Positions 1-11,900 of a stretch of 64,000 nucleotides of DNA are shown here, piece by piece. A program made the position numbers and the translations under genes. Source of the DNA: Candidatus Opimibacter iunctus. Its GTDB lineage: Bacteria > Bacteroidota > Bacteroidia > Chitinophagales > Saprospiraceae. The stretch is taken from contig JADJVH010000005.1 of NCBI GenBank assembly GCA_016716665.1, positions 62,001 to 126,000 on the forward strand, read 5' to 3'. A model generated the notes under the pieces. That model was given only the letters and a program-made list of their open reading frames with translations. It had not been told where the DNA came from and did not search any database. Every line of letters begins with the position of its first letter. The first letter of the stretch is position 1.

Positions 1-1
1 C

Positions 2-487
2 ATAGATTGCCACAAAGACATCCACGAGGGGTACATCAACGAGAAGTATTATCCCCAAAAGGCGTGCAACCAATGTCATGTGGAGGAGGCCTGGACGAGT
101 GTAAAATTTGAGCACACGCTGACTGGCTTTACCCTACAGGGAAAGCACGACAAGATTTCTTGTACAGATTGTCATAAGCCGGATCCGGTTCAGACAGAAC
201 CAAAAAAGGTTGCATTCACCGGGCTGAAGCAGGATTGCACAACCTGTCATGATAATATACATGATCGGCAATTTGATGTGGAGGGAGTTACAGACTGCAA
301 ACGCTGCCATAAGTTTGAGGCCTGGAAGCCAAGTGCCTTTGATCACAACACAGCAAGGTTTGTGCTTGACGGAGCACACAAGGATGTAGCCTGTGCGAAA
401 TGCCATACAGCAGAAATCGTAGAAGGAAAACAGGTGGTTAAATACAGGCTTGAAAAATTTGAGTGTGCAACCTGTCACAGCGATTAA
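2..487 (+). CDS. Multiheme c-type cytochrome, C-terminal fragment
   Basis: The reading frame is open from the left edge of the window, so the start lies outside. The visible 161 residues carry six complete CxxCH heme c attachment motifs (CNQCH, CTDCH, CTTCH, CKRCH, CAKCH, CATCH) plus the DCH end of a seventh at the boundary. A segment of the form FDHNTARFVLDGAHKDVAC matches the FDH-T-F-L-G-H-V-C module of the two large cytochromes downstream, so it belongs to the same cytochrome c3/c7-like superfamily, but it lacks their TPDYN and YFPIYSG landmarks. The protein ends seven nucleotides after the last CATCH motif. It is probably exported and loaded with heme by the lyase encoded at 16 kb. The exact electron-transfer partner cannot be told. 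Confidence 0.9.
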   Translation: MDCHKDIHEGYINEKYYPQKACNQCHVEEAWTSVKFEHTLTGFTLQGKHDKISCTDCHKPDPVQTEPKKVAFTGLKQDCTTCHDNIHDRQFDVEGVTDCKRCHKFEAWKPSAFDHNTARFVLDGAHKDVACAKCHTAEIVEGKQVVKYRLEKFECATCHSD

Positions 488-600
488 TGTCCGGCACCAA
501 GAACAAAGGGAAAACCCTTAAAGGATTCCTGTTAAACCCTGAAATGAGAAATTAAAAAGCAAGAAAAACAGAATAAAGCACAAAAATTGTATGCTTTCCC

Positions 601-608
601 TATATTTG
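601..608 (+). promoter_or_regulatory. Candidate Bacteroidota -7 promoter element
   Basis: TATATTTG fits the TAnnTTTG consensus of the primary Bacteroidota sigma factor and lies 129 nt before the proposed start of the giant cytochrome gene. No good TTTG -33 element sits 19-21 nt upstream, so support is partial. Confidence 0.4.
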
Positions 609-736
609 TAATCCACACCTAGTCGAGGTATCTTTTTATACCTCCTACTCTTACCCTTTTATTGCATAACCACACCACCGGTGCTATTTGCCGGAGGGTC
701 GCCCCCTATTCGGTTTGTTGTAGAAAAAACGACATT

Positions 737-3700
737 ATGCATTACTATGATGTAAGGGTTCTGTGTGGAATATTACTGGTCCTGTCCTTCGGTCGGGCTA
801 TTTCGCAATCCCCTCATGGTAGTGAGTTGAAAATAAGTTGTGATGCGTGTCACATCTCTGAAAGTTGGACGGTCATCACCGATACGATTTCCTTTGATCA
901 TGATTCTACCCGCTTTGGACTGGAAGGTCGCCACGATGAAGTGGATTGCAAACAATGTCACACATCACTTGAATTTGTCCGCGCAGAATCCAATTGTACC
1001 TCCTGCCACCTGGACATACACCAGCAGTCTGTAGGGGATCAATGTGCCAGATGCCACGATTCCAAATCATGGATCGTCAGCAATATCACAGAACTCCATC
1101 GTCAAAACTCGTTTCCATTACAAGGTGCTCACGCAGTAGCCAACTGTGTTGAATGTCACGTGTCATCAACAGATCTGAAATTTGATCCCCTTGAGACAGA
1201 TTGCTTTAGTTGCCATAAAGCGGACTTTGATGCCACCACCAATCCAGAGCACGCTAAGGCGGGCTTTTCCACTAATTGTATTGAATGCCACAAGGTAGAC
1301 GCATTTGAATGGGAGGGAACAGGGATCAATCACGATTTCTTTCCACTTACAAAGGGGCACGACATAGACGAATGTGCAAAATGCCACACGGGTACAGATT
1401 ATTCTAAAGTTTCGCCGGAATGTATAACCTGTCACGAAGGGGATTACCTGGCAAGCCTTAATCCCAATCACCAGGCCATAAACTTTGCAACCACCTGTAC
1501 AGAATGCCACACCACCAATCCAGGGTGGCAGCCGGCTCAATTTAAGGATCATGACGCACAGTATTTTCCCATATATAGCGGGTCTCACAAGGGAACATGG
1601 GATGATTGCGCAACCTGTCATACAGACCCCAACAACTATGGTGTTTTCACTTGTACCACATGTCACGCTAACCCGGAAACAGACAACAAGCATGATGGAG
1701 TGATGGGGTATTCATTCAATAATTCAGCATGTATCGCCTGTCACCCGAATGGAGAAAACGAAGGGGCTTTCGATCACAACAACACCAACTTTGCATTAAC
1801 CGGAGCACACACGACCGTGGAATGTTTAAGCTGCCACGCTAACGGATTTACCGGCACACCAACAGCATGTTTTGCCTGCCACACTGCGGACTTTGAACAA
1901 AGTGCCAATCCGGACCATGGCGACCTTGGATTGTCTACAGACTGTGTTTCATGTCATACCACATCACCCGATTGGAACCCGGCCACCTTTGCAAACCACA
2001 ATGATTTTTATGTTCTCAATGGTGCACACGCCATCATCGCCAATGATTGCGCCGCATGTCATAATGGACAGTATAATAATACCCCCGCAACCTGTATCGG
2101 TTGTCACACAGAAGACTTTAACCAAACAACAGATCCGTCTCACAGCGAACTATCCTTTTCAACGGACTGTAAAACCTGTCACACCGAGAGTGCATGGCAA
2201 CCCGCAATATTTGATCACAATAGTATCTATGTACTCTCCGGGGCGCACGCACTGATCTCTAATCAATGCGCGGCATGCCACGCCAATGGTTTTGACAATA
2301 CCCCCAACACCTGTGCAGGCTGCCACCAGGAAGATTACAACCAAACCACTACCCCATCGCATACCGCCCTGCAGTTTTCCAATGAATGTGCAAGTTGTCA
2401 TAATGAGACCGCCTGGGTACCGGCAACGTTTGATCACGACAATCAATACTTTCCCATCTATAGTGGTAAACACGAAGGAACATGGGATGATTGTACGGCC
2501 TGCCATACCACACCTGATGACTATTCTGTTTTCACCTGTACTAACTGCCATACCAATCCCGAAACAGACGATCAGCATAATGGTATATCCGGGTATACAT
2601 TTAGCAGTAGTTCTTGCGTAGCATGCCATCCTACCGGAGATGCAGATGGTGCGTTTGACCATAACACAACAGACTTTCCGCTTACAGGAGCACATACTAC
2701 CGTAGAGTGCATCAGCTGCCACGCCAATGGGTATGAGAACACCCCTACAGCATGTGAGGCTTGTCACACCACAGACTTTAATCAGACCACCAATCCAAAT
2801 CACGGATCCCTTGGTTTCACCATGGAGTGTGCAAGCTGTCATACGACAACTCCCGGATGGAAACCGGCAACAATGGACAATCACAACGATTATTTTGTGC
2901 TTACAGGTGGACACCTTGATATCGCAAACCAATGTGCAAGCTGCCACAACGGAGAATATAACAATACACCCAATACATGTTCGGGATGCCACCAACAAGA
3001 TTATAACGAAACAGTAGATCCTCCGCACGCACAACTTCAGTTTCCTTTGGATTGTGCAAGCTGCCATACAGAGCGTGGATGGACACCAGCTTCTTTTGAC
3101 CATGACAGCCAGCACTTCCCGATCTATAGCGGAGCCCACTCCGGGCAGTGGGATCAATGTGCGGCATGCCATAGCACGCCCGGGGACTATTCGCTTTTCA
3201 CCTGTGTCACCTGCCATGCTAATCCCGAAACAGATGATGCACATAACGGAATCAATGGATATGTGTATAACAGCACAGCGTGTCTCGCATGTCATCCGAC
3301 AGGAGAAGCTGACGGAACCTTTGACCATGACGCTACAGGGTTCCCGCTCACAGGAGCACACAACACCATCAACTGTCTGGAGTGCCATGCTAACGGATTT
3401 GCGGGAACACCAACGGCATGCCAGGCTTGTCACACTCCTGACTTTAATCAAACCACCAACCCAAACCACAGTACACTCGGACTTCCAATGGAGTGTGCAA
3501 CCTGCCATACCACACAGCCAGACTGGAACCCGGCATCCTTTGATATCCATGATCAGTATTATGTGTTATCAGGAGCACATGCGATAATAGCGGATCAGTG
3601 CGTGACGTGTCACAACGGAGATTATAACAATACACCGAACACATGCGTGGGTTGTCACCAGCAAGACTATAATGAAACAACGGATCCATCCCATATTGCG

Positions 3701-6700
3701 CTGAACTTTTCAACTGATTGTGCAACCTGTCATAATGAGACAGATTGGTCGTCTGCGCAATACACCAATCATGATGACCAGTACTTCCCGATCTACAGCG
3801 GAGCCCATGAGGGGGTTTGGGATCAGTGTACGGAATGCCATACCAACACGAACAACTATAGTATCTATACCTGTACCACGTGTCATGCGAATGCAGAGAC
3901 GGGTGACCAGCATGTCGGAGTAGGTGGATATTACTATGAAAGCACAGCATGTCTTGCATGTCACCCTACCGGAGACAGCGACGGATCCTTTGATCATCAG
4001 ACATCAAACTTCCCACTGACCGGTGCACACGAGAATGTCGATTGCGCATCTTGCCATTCCGGAGGTTACCAAAACACCCCAACCGAATGCCAGGCCTGTC
4101 ATACGCCCGACTATAATCAATCCAACAATCCAAGCCATACTTCACTTGGCCTGCCTATGGAATGTGCGACATGCCATACTACACAACCAGACTGGAATCC
4201 CGCATCGTTTGATATCCACGATCAGTATTACGTGTTGTCAGGAGCACATGCTATAATAGCGATCAATGTGTGACTTGTCACAACGGAGATTATAACAACA
4301 CACCGAATACCTGCGTGGGATGTCACCAGCAAGACTATAATGAAACAACGGATCCATCGCATATTGCACTGAACTTTTCAACAGATTGTGCAACCTGTCA
4401 CAATGAGACAGACTGGTCTTCTGCACAATATACCGATCATGATGACCAGTACTTCCCGATCTACAGCGGAGCCCATGAGGGGGTTTGGGATCAGTGTACG
4501 GAATGCCATACCAACACAAACAATTATGCCATCTATACCTGTACCACCTGTCATGCGAACACAGAGACGGGAGACCAACACACAGGAGTGGGAGGATATT
4601 ACTATGAAAGCACAGCCTGTCTGGCATGCCACCCTACCGGAGACAGCCAGGGATCGTTTGATCATCAGACTTCAAACTTCCCGCTGACCGGTGCGCACCT
4701 CAATGTAGATTGTGCCTCCTGTCATGCAAGTGGCTATCAGAATACACCGACAGCATGTGAGGCCTGTCATACACCGGACTATAATCAATCCAGCAACCCG
4801 AGTCATACTTCACTTGGATTGCCTATGGATTGTGCGACATGCCATACCACACAGCCAGACTGGAACCCTGCATCCTTTGATATCCATGATCAGTATTATG
4901 TGTTGTCAGGAGCACACGCTATAATAGCTGATCAGTGTGTGACCTGTCACAATGGAGATTATAACAACACACCGAATACCTGCGTGGGATGTCATCAGCA
5001 AGACTATAATGAAACAACCGATCCATCGCATATTGCACTTAACTTTTCAACAGATTGTGCAACCTGTCACAACGAGACAGATTGGTCTTCTGCACAATAT
5101 ACCGATCATGATGACCAGTACTTCCCGATCTACAGCGGAGCACACAACGGAGTCTGGGATCAGTGTACACAATGCCATACCAACACCAACAATTATAGTA
5201 TCTATACGTGCACCACGTGTCATGAGAACACGGAAACAGGAGATCAACATATCGGTGTGGGTGGGTACTATTACGAGAGCTCTGCATGCTATGCCTGCCA
5301 CCCTACCGGAGACAGCCAGGGATCATTTGATCATCAGACTTCTAACTTCCCGCTGACCGGTGCGCACCTCAATGTAGATTGTGTATCCTGTCATGCAAGT
5401 GGCTATCAGAACACACCGACAGCATGTGAGGCCTGCCATACGCCGGACTATAATCAATCCAGCAATCCAAGCCACACTTCACTAGGTCTGCCTATGGATT
5501 GTGCAACATGCCACACCACAGAGCCAGATTGGAATCCGGCATCGTTTGATATACATGATCAATACTATGTACTCTCCGGAGCGCATGCGTTGATAGCTGA
5601 TCAATGTGTGACATGTCACAATGGAGACTATAACAATACACCAAGTACCTGTGTGGGTTGTCACCAGGCTGACTATAACCAGACGACCGACCCATCCCAT
5701 GTGGCGCTTAACTTTTCAACAGATTGTGCATCATGTCATACACAGTCTGAATGGTCGCCAGCCGAGTATAGTGCACATGATGATGAGTATTTCCCGATCT
5801 ATAGCGGAGCCCACAACGGAGTCTGGGATCAGTGTACGGAATGCCACACCAACACGAACAATTATGCCATCTATACCTGTACCACCTGTCATGCGAACAC
5901 AGAGACGGGAGACCAACATATAGGCGTGGGAGGATATTACTATGAAAGCACAGCCTGTCTGGCATGTCACCCTACCGGAGATAGCCAGGGATCATTTGAT
6001 CATCAGACTTCAAGCTTCCCGCTGACCGGAGCACACCTCAATGTAGATTGTGTATCCTGTCATGCAAGTGGCTATCAAAATACACCGACAGCATGTGAGG
6101 CCTGCCACACTCCCGACTATAATCAATCGAGCAACCCAAGCCATATAGCCCTTGGATTGCCAATGGACTGCGCGACATGTCATACCACAGAGCCGGATTG
6201 GAACCCGGCATCATTTGATATCCACGATCAATACTATGTACTTTCCGGAGCGCATGCGTTGATTGCTGATCAATGTGTGACGTGTCACAATGGAGACTAT
6301 AACAACACACCAAGCAACTGTGTGGGTTGTCACCAGACGGATTATAATCAGACTACAGACCCATCTCACCTGGCACTTAACTTTTCAACAGAATGTGCAT
6401 TGTGCCATACCGAGTCAGCGTGGTCGCCAGCTGAATTCAGCGACCATGACGACCAATACTTCCCGATCTATAGTGGCTCTCATAACGGGGTATGGGATCA
6501 GTGTACGGAATGTCATACTAATACGAACAACTACTCTGTCTATACCTGTACAACATGCCACGCCAATCCTGAAACGAATCAACAGCATAATGGTGTGGGC
6601 GGATATTATTATGAAAGTTCCGCTTGTTTGGCGTGTCACCCAACAGGGGATAGTCAGGGATCGTTTGATCACCAGACATCAAATTTCCCTCTGACCGGAG

Positions 6701-8661
6701 CGCATCTGAATGTGGATTGCGCATCGTGTCATGCCAATGGTTATCAGAACACGCCTACGGAGTGTGAGGCTTGCCACACGCCAGACTATAATCAATCCAC
6801 TAATCCAAGTCATACTTCACTTGGCCTGCCCATGGATTGTGCAACATGCCACACCACTCAGCCGGATTGGAATCCAGCTTCATTTGATATCCACGATCAA
6901 TACTATGTACTCTCCGGTGCACACGCGTTGATAGCGGATCAATGTGTGACGTGCCACAACGGAAACTATAACAATACACCGAGCACCTGTGTGGGTTGTC
7001 ACCAGGCTGACTATAACCAGACGACCAACCCATCTCACCTGGCGCTTAACTTTTCAACAGACTGCGTATCATGTCACACGCAATCGGATTGGTCACCTGC
7101 CGAGTATAGTGCGCATGATGACGAATACTTCCCGATCTATAGTGGCTCACATAACGGGGTATGGGATCAGTGTACGGAATGTCATACTAATACGAACAAC
7201 TACTCTGTCTATACCTGTACAACATGCCACGCCAATCCTGAAACGAATCAACAGCATAATGGTGTGGGCGGGTATTTATATGAAAGTTCTGCCTGCTATG
7301 CCTGCCATCCGACAGGAGACAGTCAGGGTTCGTTTGACCACCAAACATCTAATTTCCCACTGACCGGTGCGCACCAAAATGTAGATTGTGCATCATGTCA
7401 TTCAGGGGGCTATCAGGGGACACCTACAGAATGCGAAGCGTGTCATACGCCAGATTATAATCAATCCAGCAACCCAAGCCATACTACGCTGGGACTGCCA
7501 ATGGATTGTGCAACATGCCACACCACACAACCCGACTGGAACCCTGCCACCTTTGATATACATAATCAGTACTATGTATTGTCCGGCGCACACGCTATCA
7601 TCGCTGACCAGTGTGTAACCTGCCATAACAGAAACTACAACAACACACCAAACACCTGTGTGGGATGCCATCAGGCGGATTACAACCAGACCGACAATCC
7701 ATCGCACACGGCATTGAATTTTTCAACAGACTGTGCATCATGTCATAGTCAATCCAACTGGGCTCCGGCCGAATATAGTGACCACGATGATCAGTTCTTC
7801 CCTATCTACAGCGGATCGCACGATGGCGAATGGGATCAATGCACAGATTGTCACACCAACACCAACAACTATTCAATATTTACTTGTGTAACATGTCATA
7901 CGCCCACAGAAACAAACCAGCAACACAATGGTGTGGGAGGCTATGTGTACCAGAGTTCAGCATGTCTTGCCTGCCACCCTACCGGGGACAGCCAGGGCTC
8001 ATTCAACCATAACTCATCTGGATTCCCGCTGACACAAGGTCATGCAGGTGTGGATTGTGCCTCCTGCCATGCTAATGGATATGAGAATACACCAACAGAA
8101 TGTGATGCCTGCCATATGCCGGATTACAATCAATCCAGCAATCCAAGCCATACCGCCCTGGGCCTGTCCACCAATTGCGTAACGTGTCACACGACCAATC
8201 CGGACTGGGATCCAGCCCTGTTCCCTAACCACAACGCCTATTATCCGTTGCTGGGGGCTCATGCGACGATTTCAAACCAGTGCGCTACCTGTCACAATGG
8301 AAACTATAACAACACGCCAAACACTTGTTATGGTTGCCACCAGAATGATTATAACCAAACCAATGACCCGGACCATCAGGCCGCACAGTTTCCGCATACC
8401 TGTGAGACCTGTCACTCTCAGACCGCATGGGTGCCAGCCAACTGGGATCATGATGACCTCTATTTCCCTATTTACAGCGGCCAACACGAAGGAGAGTGGG
8501 ATCAATGTTCAGATTGCCACTCTAATCCAAACAATTACTCCATATTCACCTGTCTGACCTGTCATCATCAGAATTCTACTAATCAGGATCACCAGGGGGT
8601 CAATGGATATCAGTATAACAGCAATGCTTGCTATGCCTGTCATCCGGAGGGCTCAGAGTGA
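737..8661 (+). CDS. Giant multiheme c-type cytochrome (~106 CxxCH), one frameshift
   Basis: The start at ATG 737 gives a signal peptide (hydrophobic LCGILLVLSFG, then AISQSPHG) that aligns with the start of the paralogue at 8918; a longer frame from TTG 662 has no such match. The frame breaks near 4257-4262, where GCGATCAA stands in place of the GCGGATCA of the neighbouring repeats. Restoring one base gives a protein of about 2,641 residues with about 106 CxxCH motifs (46 before the break, 60 from it onward). After a distinct N-terminal part with ten hemes, the protein is made of units with the landmark YFPIYSG-H-G-WDQC, eleven times. From the second landmark on, landmarks are nine hemes apart. 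Abundant extra His in FDH and GAH are plausible distal ligands. The protein ends right after its last CYACH motif, with no sorting domain or membrane anchor visible. Likely role: extracellular or periplasmic electron storage or long-range conduction; this is inference. Confidence 0.9.
3521..8202 (+). repeat. 669-bp tandem repeat array inside the giant cytochrome gene
   Basis: The codons for the DW of the PDWNPA or PDWDPA segment begin at 3521, 4190, 4858, 5527, 6196, 6865, 7534 and 8203. All steps are 669 bp except 4190-4858, which is 668 and locates the single-base deletion. Each unit encodes 223 residues and nine CxxCH motifs, in order CATCHTT, CVTCHNG, CVGCHQ, CATCHNE, CTECHTN, CTTCHAN, CLACHPT, CASCHAS, CEACHTP. 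Central copies are nearly identical at DNA level, which points to recent unequal recombination. The copy number in the assembly may not be exact. Confidence 0.93.
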
Positions 8662-8756
8662 CAAGTCGACATAGCTACCAACAAGCCAATCAGCCTATCC
8701 AAGAAAACCGAACAAATAATTAGCTAATTCAAAACGTTATAGGATGACAGACAAGG

Positions 8757-8788
8757 ATTGTGTAGTATGAAAGCAATCCGTATCTTTG
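8757..8788 (+). promoter_or_regulatory. Candidate Bacteroidota promoter for the second cytochrome operon
   Basis: ATTG, a 20-nt spacer and TATCTTTG match the TTTG-N(19-21)-TAnnTTTG pattern closely. The element sits in the 256-bp gap between the two giant cytochrome genes and about 130 nt before ATG 8918. It suggests that the second cytochrome and the genes behind it have their own promoter. Confidence 0.6.
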
Positions 8789-8917
8789 CTAACCACACCA
8801 ATTTCGGGACGCATTTTATTTGTCCTAAAGCTCATACCCCTTTCAGCACGACCCCTCTTTGCAGGATTATGCCCTGTTGGGTGGTTTTGTTTTAAGGAGT
8901 AATACGTTATAAACGAG

Positions 8918-11900
8918 ATGAGAGGTATAAATTGGTTTCTATGTGGTGTTTTGCTGGTTTTTACCATGGTGCATTCCTATGCCCAATCTCCTCACGGAAA
9001 AGATTTCAAAGTAAGCTGTGATGCCTGCCACACTTCAGACAGCTGGTCCGTCTCTACGGATTCAATTTTCTTCAACCACGACAGCACCCGTTTTGCCCTT
9101 GAAGGACAGCACGAGGTGATCGATTGCCGGCAATGTCATACCACGCTTGCCTTTACAGAGACAGAAACAAAATGTACCTCCTGTCACCTTGATATCCACC
9201 AGCTCTCGGTCGGAGATGACTGCGCCAGATGCCACAACTCCAAATCCTGGCTAGTCGACAACATCACCGATCTACACCGGCAGAACTCCTTTCCTCTTCA
9301 GGGAGCCCATGCAGTGGCCAATTGCTCGGAATGCCATATCTCAGATACAGACTTACGATTTGATCCCCTCAATACGGATTGTTTCAGTTGTCACCAGGAA
9401 GATTTTGTGGCGACTACCGAACCGAATCACGAGGCAGCGGGCTTTAGCATAAACTGTATAGAGTGTCACAAAGTAGATGCCTTTGAGTGGACCGGCACGG
9501 GCATCAACCATGATTTCTTTCCCCTGACCCAGGGACACGATATTGATGAGTGTTCAAGGTGCCATACCACAGGGACAGATTATACTCAGCTTTCTCCGGA
9601 GTGTATTACATGCCACGAGGGAGATTATATGGCGACCAACAACCCCAATCACCAGAGCCTTAACTTCTCCACTGATTGTGCATCATGCCACTCCACACAA
9701 CCCGGGTGGAAGCCTGCTGACTATAAAGAGCACGACGATCAGTATTTTCCTATATATAGCGGAGCACATAACGGGGCCTGGGACAACTGCGTGGATTGCC
9801 ACAAGGATCCGAACAACTATGCTGAATTTACCTGTATCACCTGCCACTCCAATCCAGGTACGGACAATGAACACAACGAAGTGTTTGGATACTCCTATAC
9901 CAGCACGGCGTGCCTGGCCTGTCACCCCAATGGAAGATCGGAGGGAGCCTTCAATCATGACAACACCAATTTTGGCCTGACTGGAGCACATATTACTGTA
10001 GAGTGTGTATCCTGTCATTCCAATGGATTTACGGGAACACCTACTTCCTGTGATGCTTGTCACATCACAGACTTTGATCAGGCGACCAACCCGTACCACA
10101 ACCATTTAGGATTATCAACAGACTGCGCAACCTGTCACACCACGGCTCCTGACTGGAACCCAGCCACATTTGCCAATCATAATGATTTTTATGTATTGAA
10201 CGGAGCGCACGCTACGATTGCCAACGAATGTGCTTCGTGTCACCATGGTGATTATAATAACACCCCTACTACATGCGTAGGTTGCCACCAAACCGATTAT
10301 GACCAGACGACCAATCCTTCACATACGGCGTCCGCATTTTCCACAGATTGTATATCCTGTCACACAGAAACCGCCTGGACGCCAGCAACACTTGATCATG
10401 ACGGACAATACTTCCCCATCTATAGCGGAGCTCACGAAGGGCAGTGGGATCAATGTATAGATTGCCATACCACCCCGGGTACTTTTGAAGAATTCACCTG
10501 TATCACCTGCCATGCGAATCCTGAGACCAACGAACAACACAACGGTGTATCCGGATACCAATATGATAATGCTGCCTGCCTGGCCTGTCACCCAACAGGT
10601 AGTGCGGACGGAGCCTTTGATCACAACACTACTGCGTTTCCCCTTACCGGAGCACACAACACAGTAGAGTGCGTCATGTGCCATGCCAATGGTTATGAAG
10701 GCACACCGACAGCATGTGAGGCATGCCACACCATGGATTATAATCTAAGCCTGAATCCAAATCACACCGCACTTGGTTTTTCAACAGCATGCGTAACATG
10801 CCATACCACCGAACCGGGATGGAGCCCAGCCAGGCTCGATAATCACAATGATTATTATGTCCTCAACGGAGCACACTCCACGATCGCTACCCAATGCGCG
10901 AGTTGTCATAACGGGGATTATAACAACACCCCGAATACATGCGTAGGATGTCATCAGCAGGACTATAACCAGACAACGGATCCTTCACATATCGCATCTC
11001 AATTCTCCCTGGATTGTGCCACCTGTCATAGTGAATCCGCGTGGGTTCCTTCGACCTTTGACCACGACAACAAGTCTTTTCCAATCTATAGCGGAAAACA
11101 CAGAGGCAAATGGGATCAATGTGTTGATTGCCATACTACTCCTGGAAACTATTCCATTTTTACTTGTATCACCTGTCACGCCAATCCGGAGACCAACCAG
11201 GAGCATAATGGAGTCAATGGATATGTATATAACAGTACTGCCTGCCTGGCCTGTCACCCTACAGGATCAGAGGCGATGAACTTTGATCATAACACGACGG
11301 CATTTCCACTGACTGGCGCACACGTCACTTCAACATGTCTTGAGTGTCACGCAGCTGGATTTGAAGGAACGTCTACCGATTGTATTTCGTGCCACACAGA
11401 GGATTTCAATCAAAGCGCAAATCCAAATCATACTGCCCTCGGGCTTTCGACAGCATGCACTACCTGTCATACTACAGAAACAGGATGGGCTCCGGCCAAT
11501 TTTCAAAACCACAACGACTATTACGTAATTGCCGGAGCGCATGTAACGATTGCAAACCAATGCGCATCGTGCCATAACGGGGACTATACTAACACGCCTA
11601 ACACCTGTGCGGGTTGTCATCAGGATAACTATACCCAGACGACCAACCCAAATCATACGGCATTACAGTTTTCCAACGAGTGTACTACTTGCCACACCCA
11701 ATCAGCCTGGATACCCGCTTCATTCCCCAATCACAATGATTTCTATCCACTGGAAGGGGCGCATGCTGTAATCGCCAACGAATGCGCAATGTGTCATACC
11801 GGGAATTACAACAACACACCAAACACCTGTGTGGGTTGTCACCTTGATAATTATAACCAGACCACTAATCCATCACATACGGCTTCGGGTTTTGGAACAG

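Noticed and set aside
4257..4275. Programmed ribosomal frameshift in the giant cytochrome
   Set aside because: There is no slippery heptamer or following structure specific to this copy, and the site differs from the other units only by one missing base.
134..8505. Long minus-strand and shifted-frame open frames across the cytochrome genes
   Set aside because: They are shadows of a highly repetitive, heme-motif-rich coding sequence. Their translations lack domains, and the plus-strand frames explain the sequence fully.
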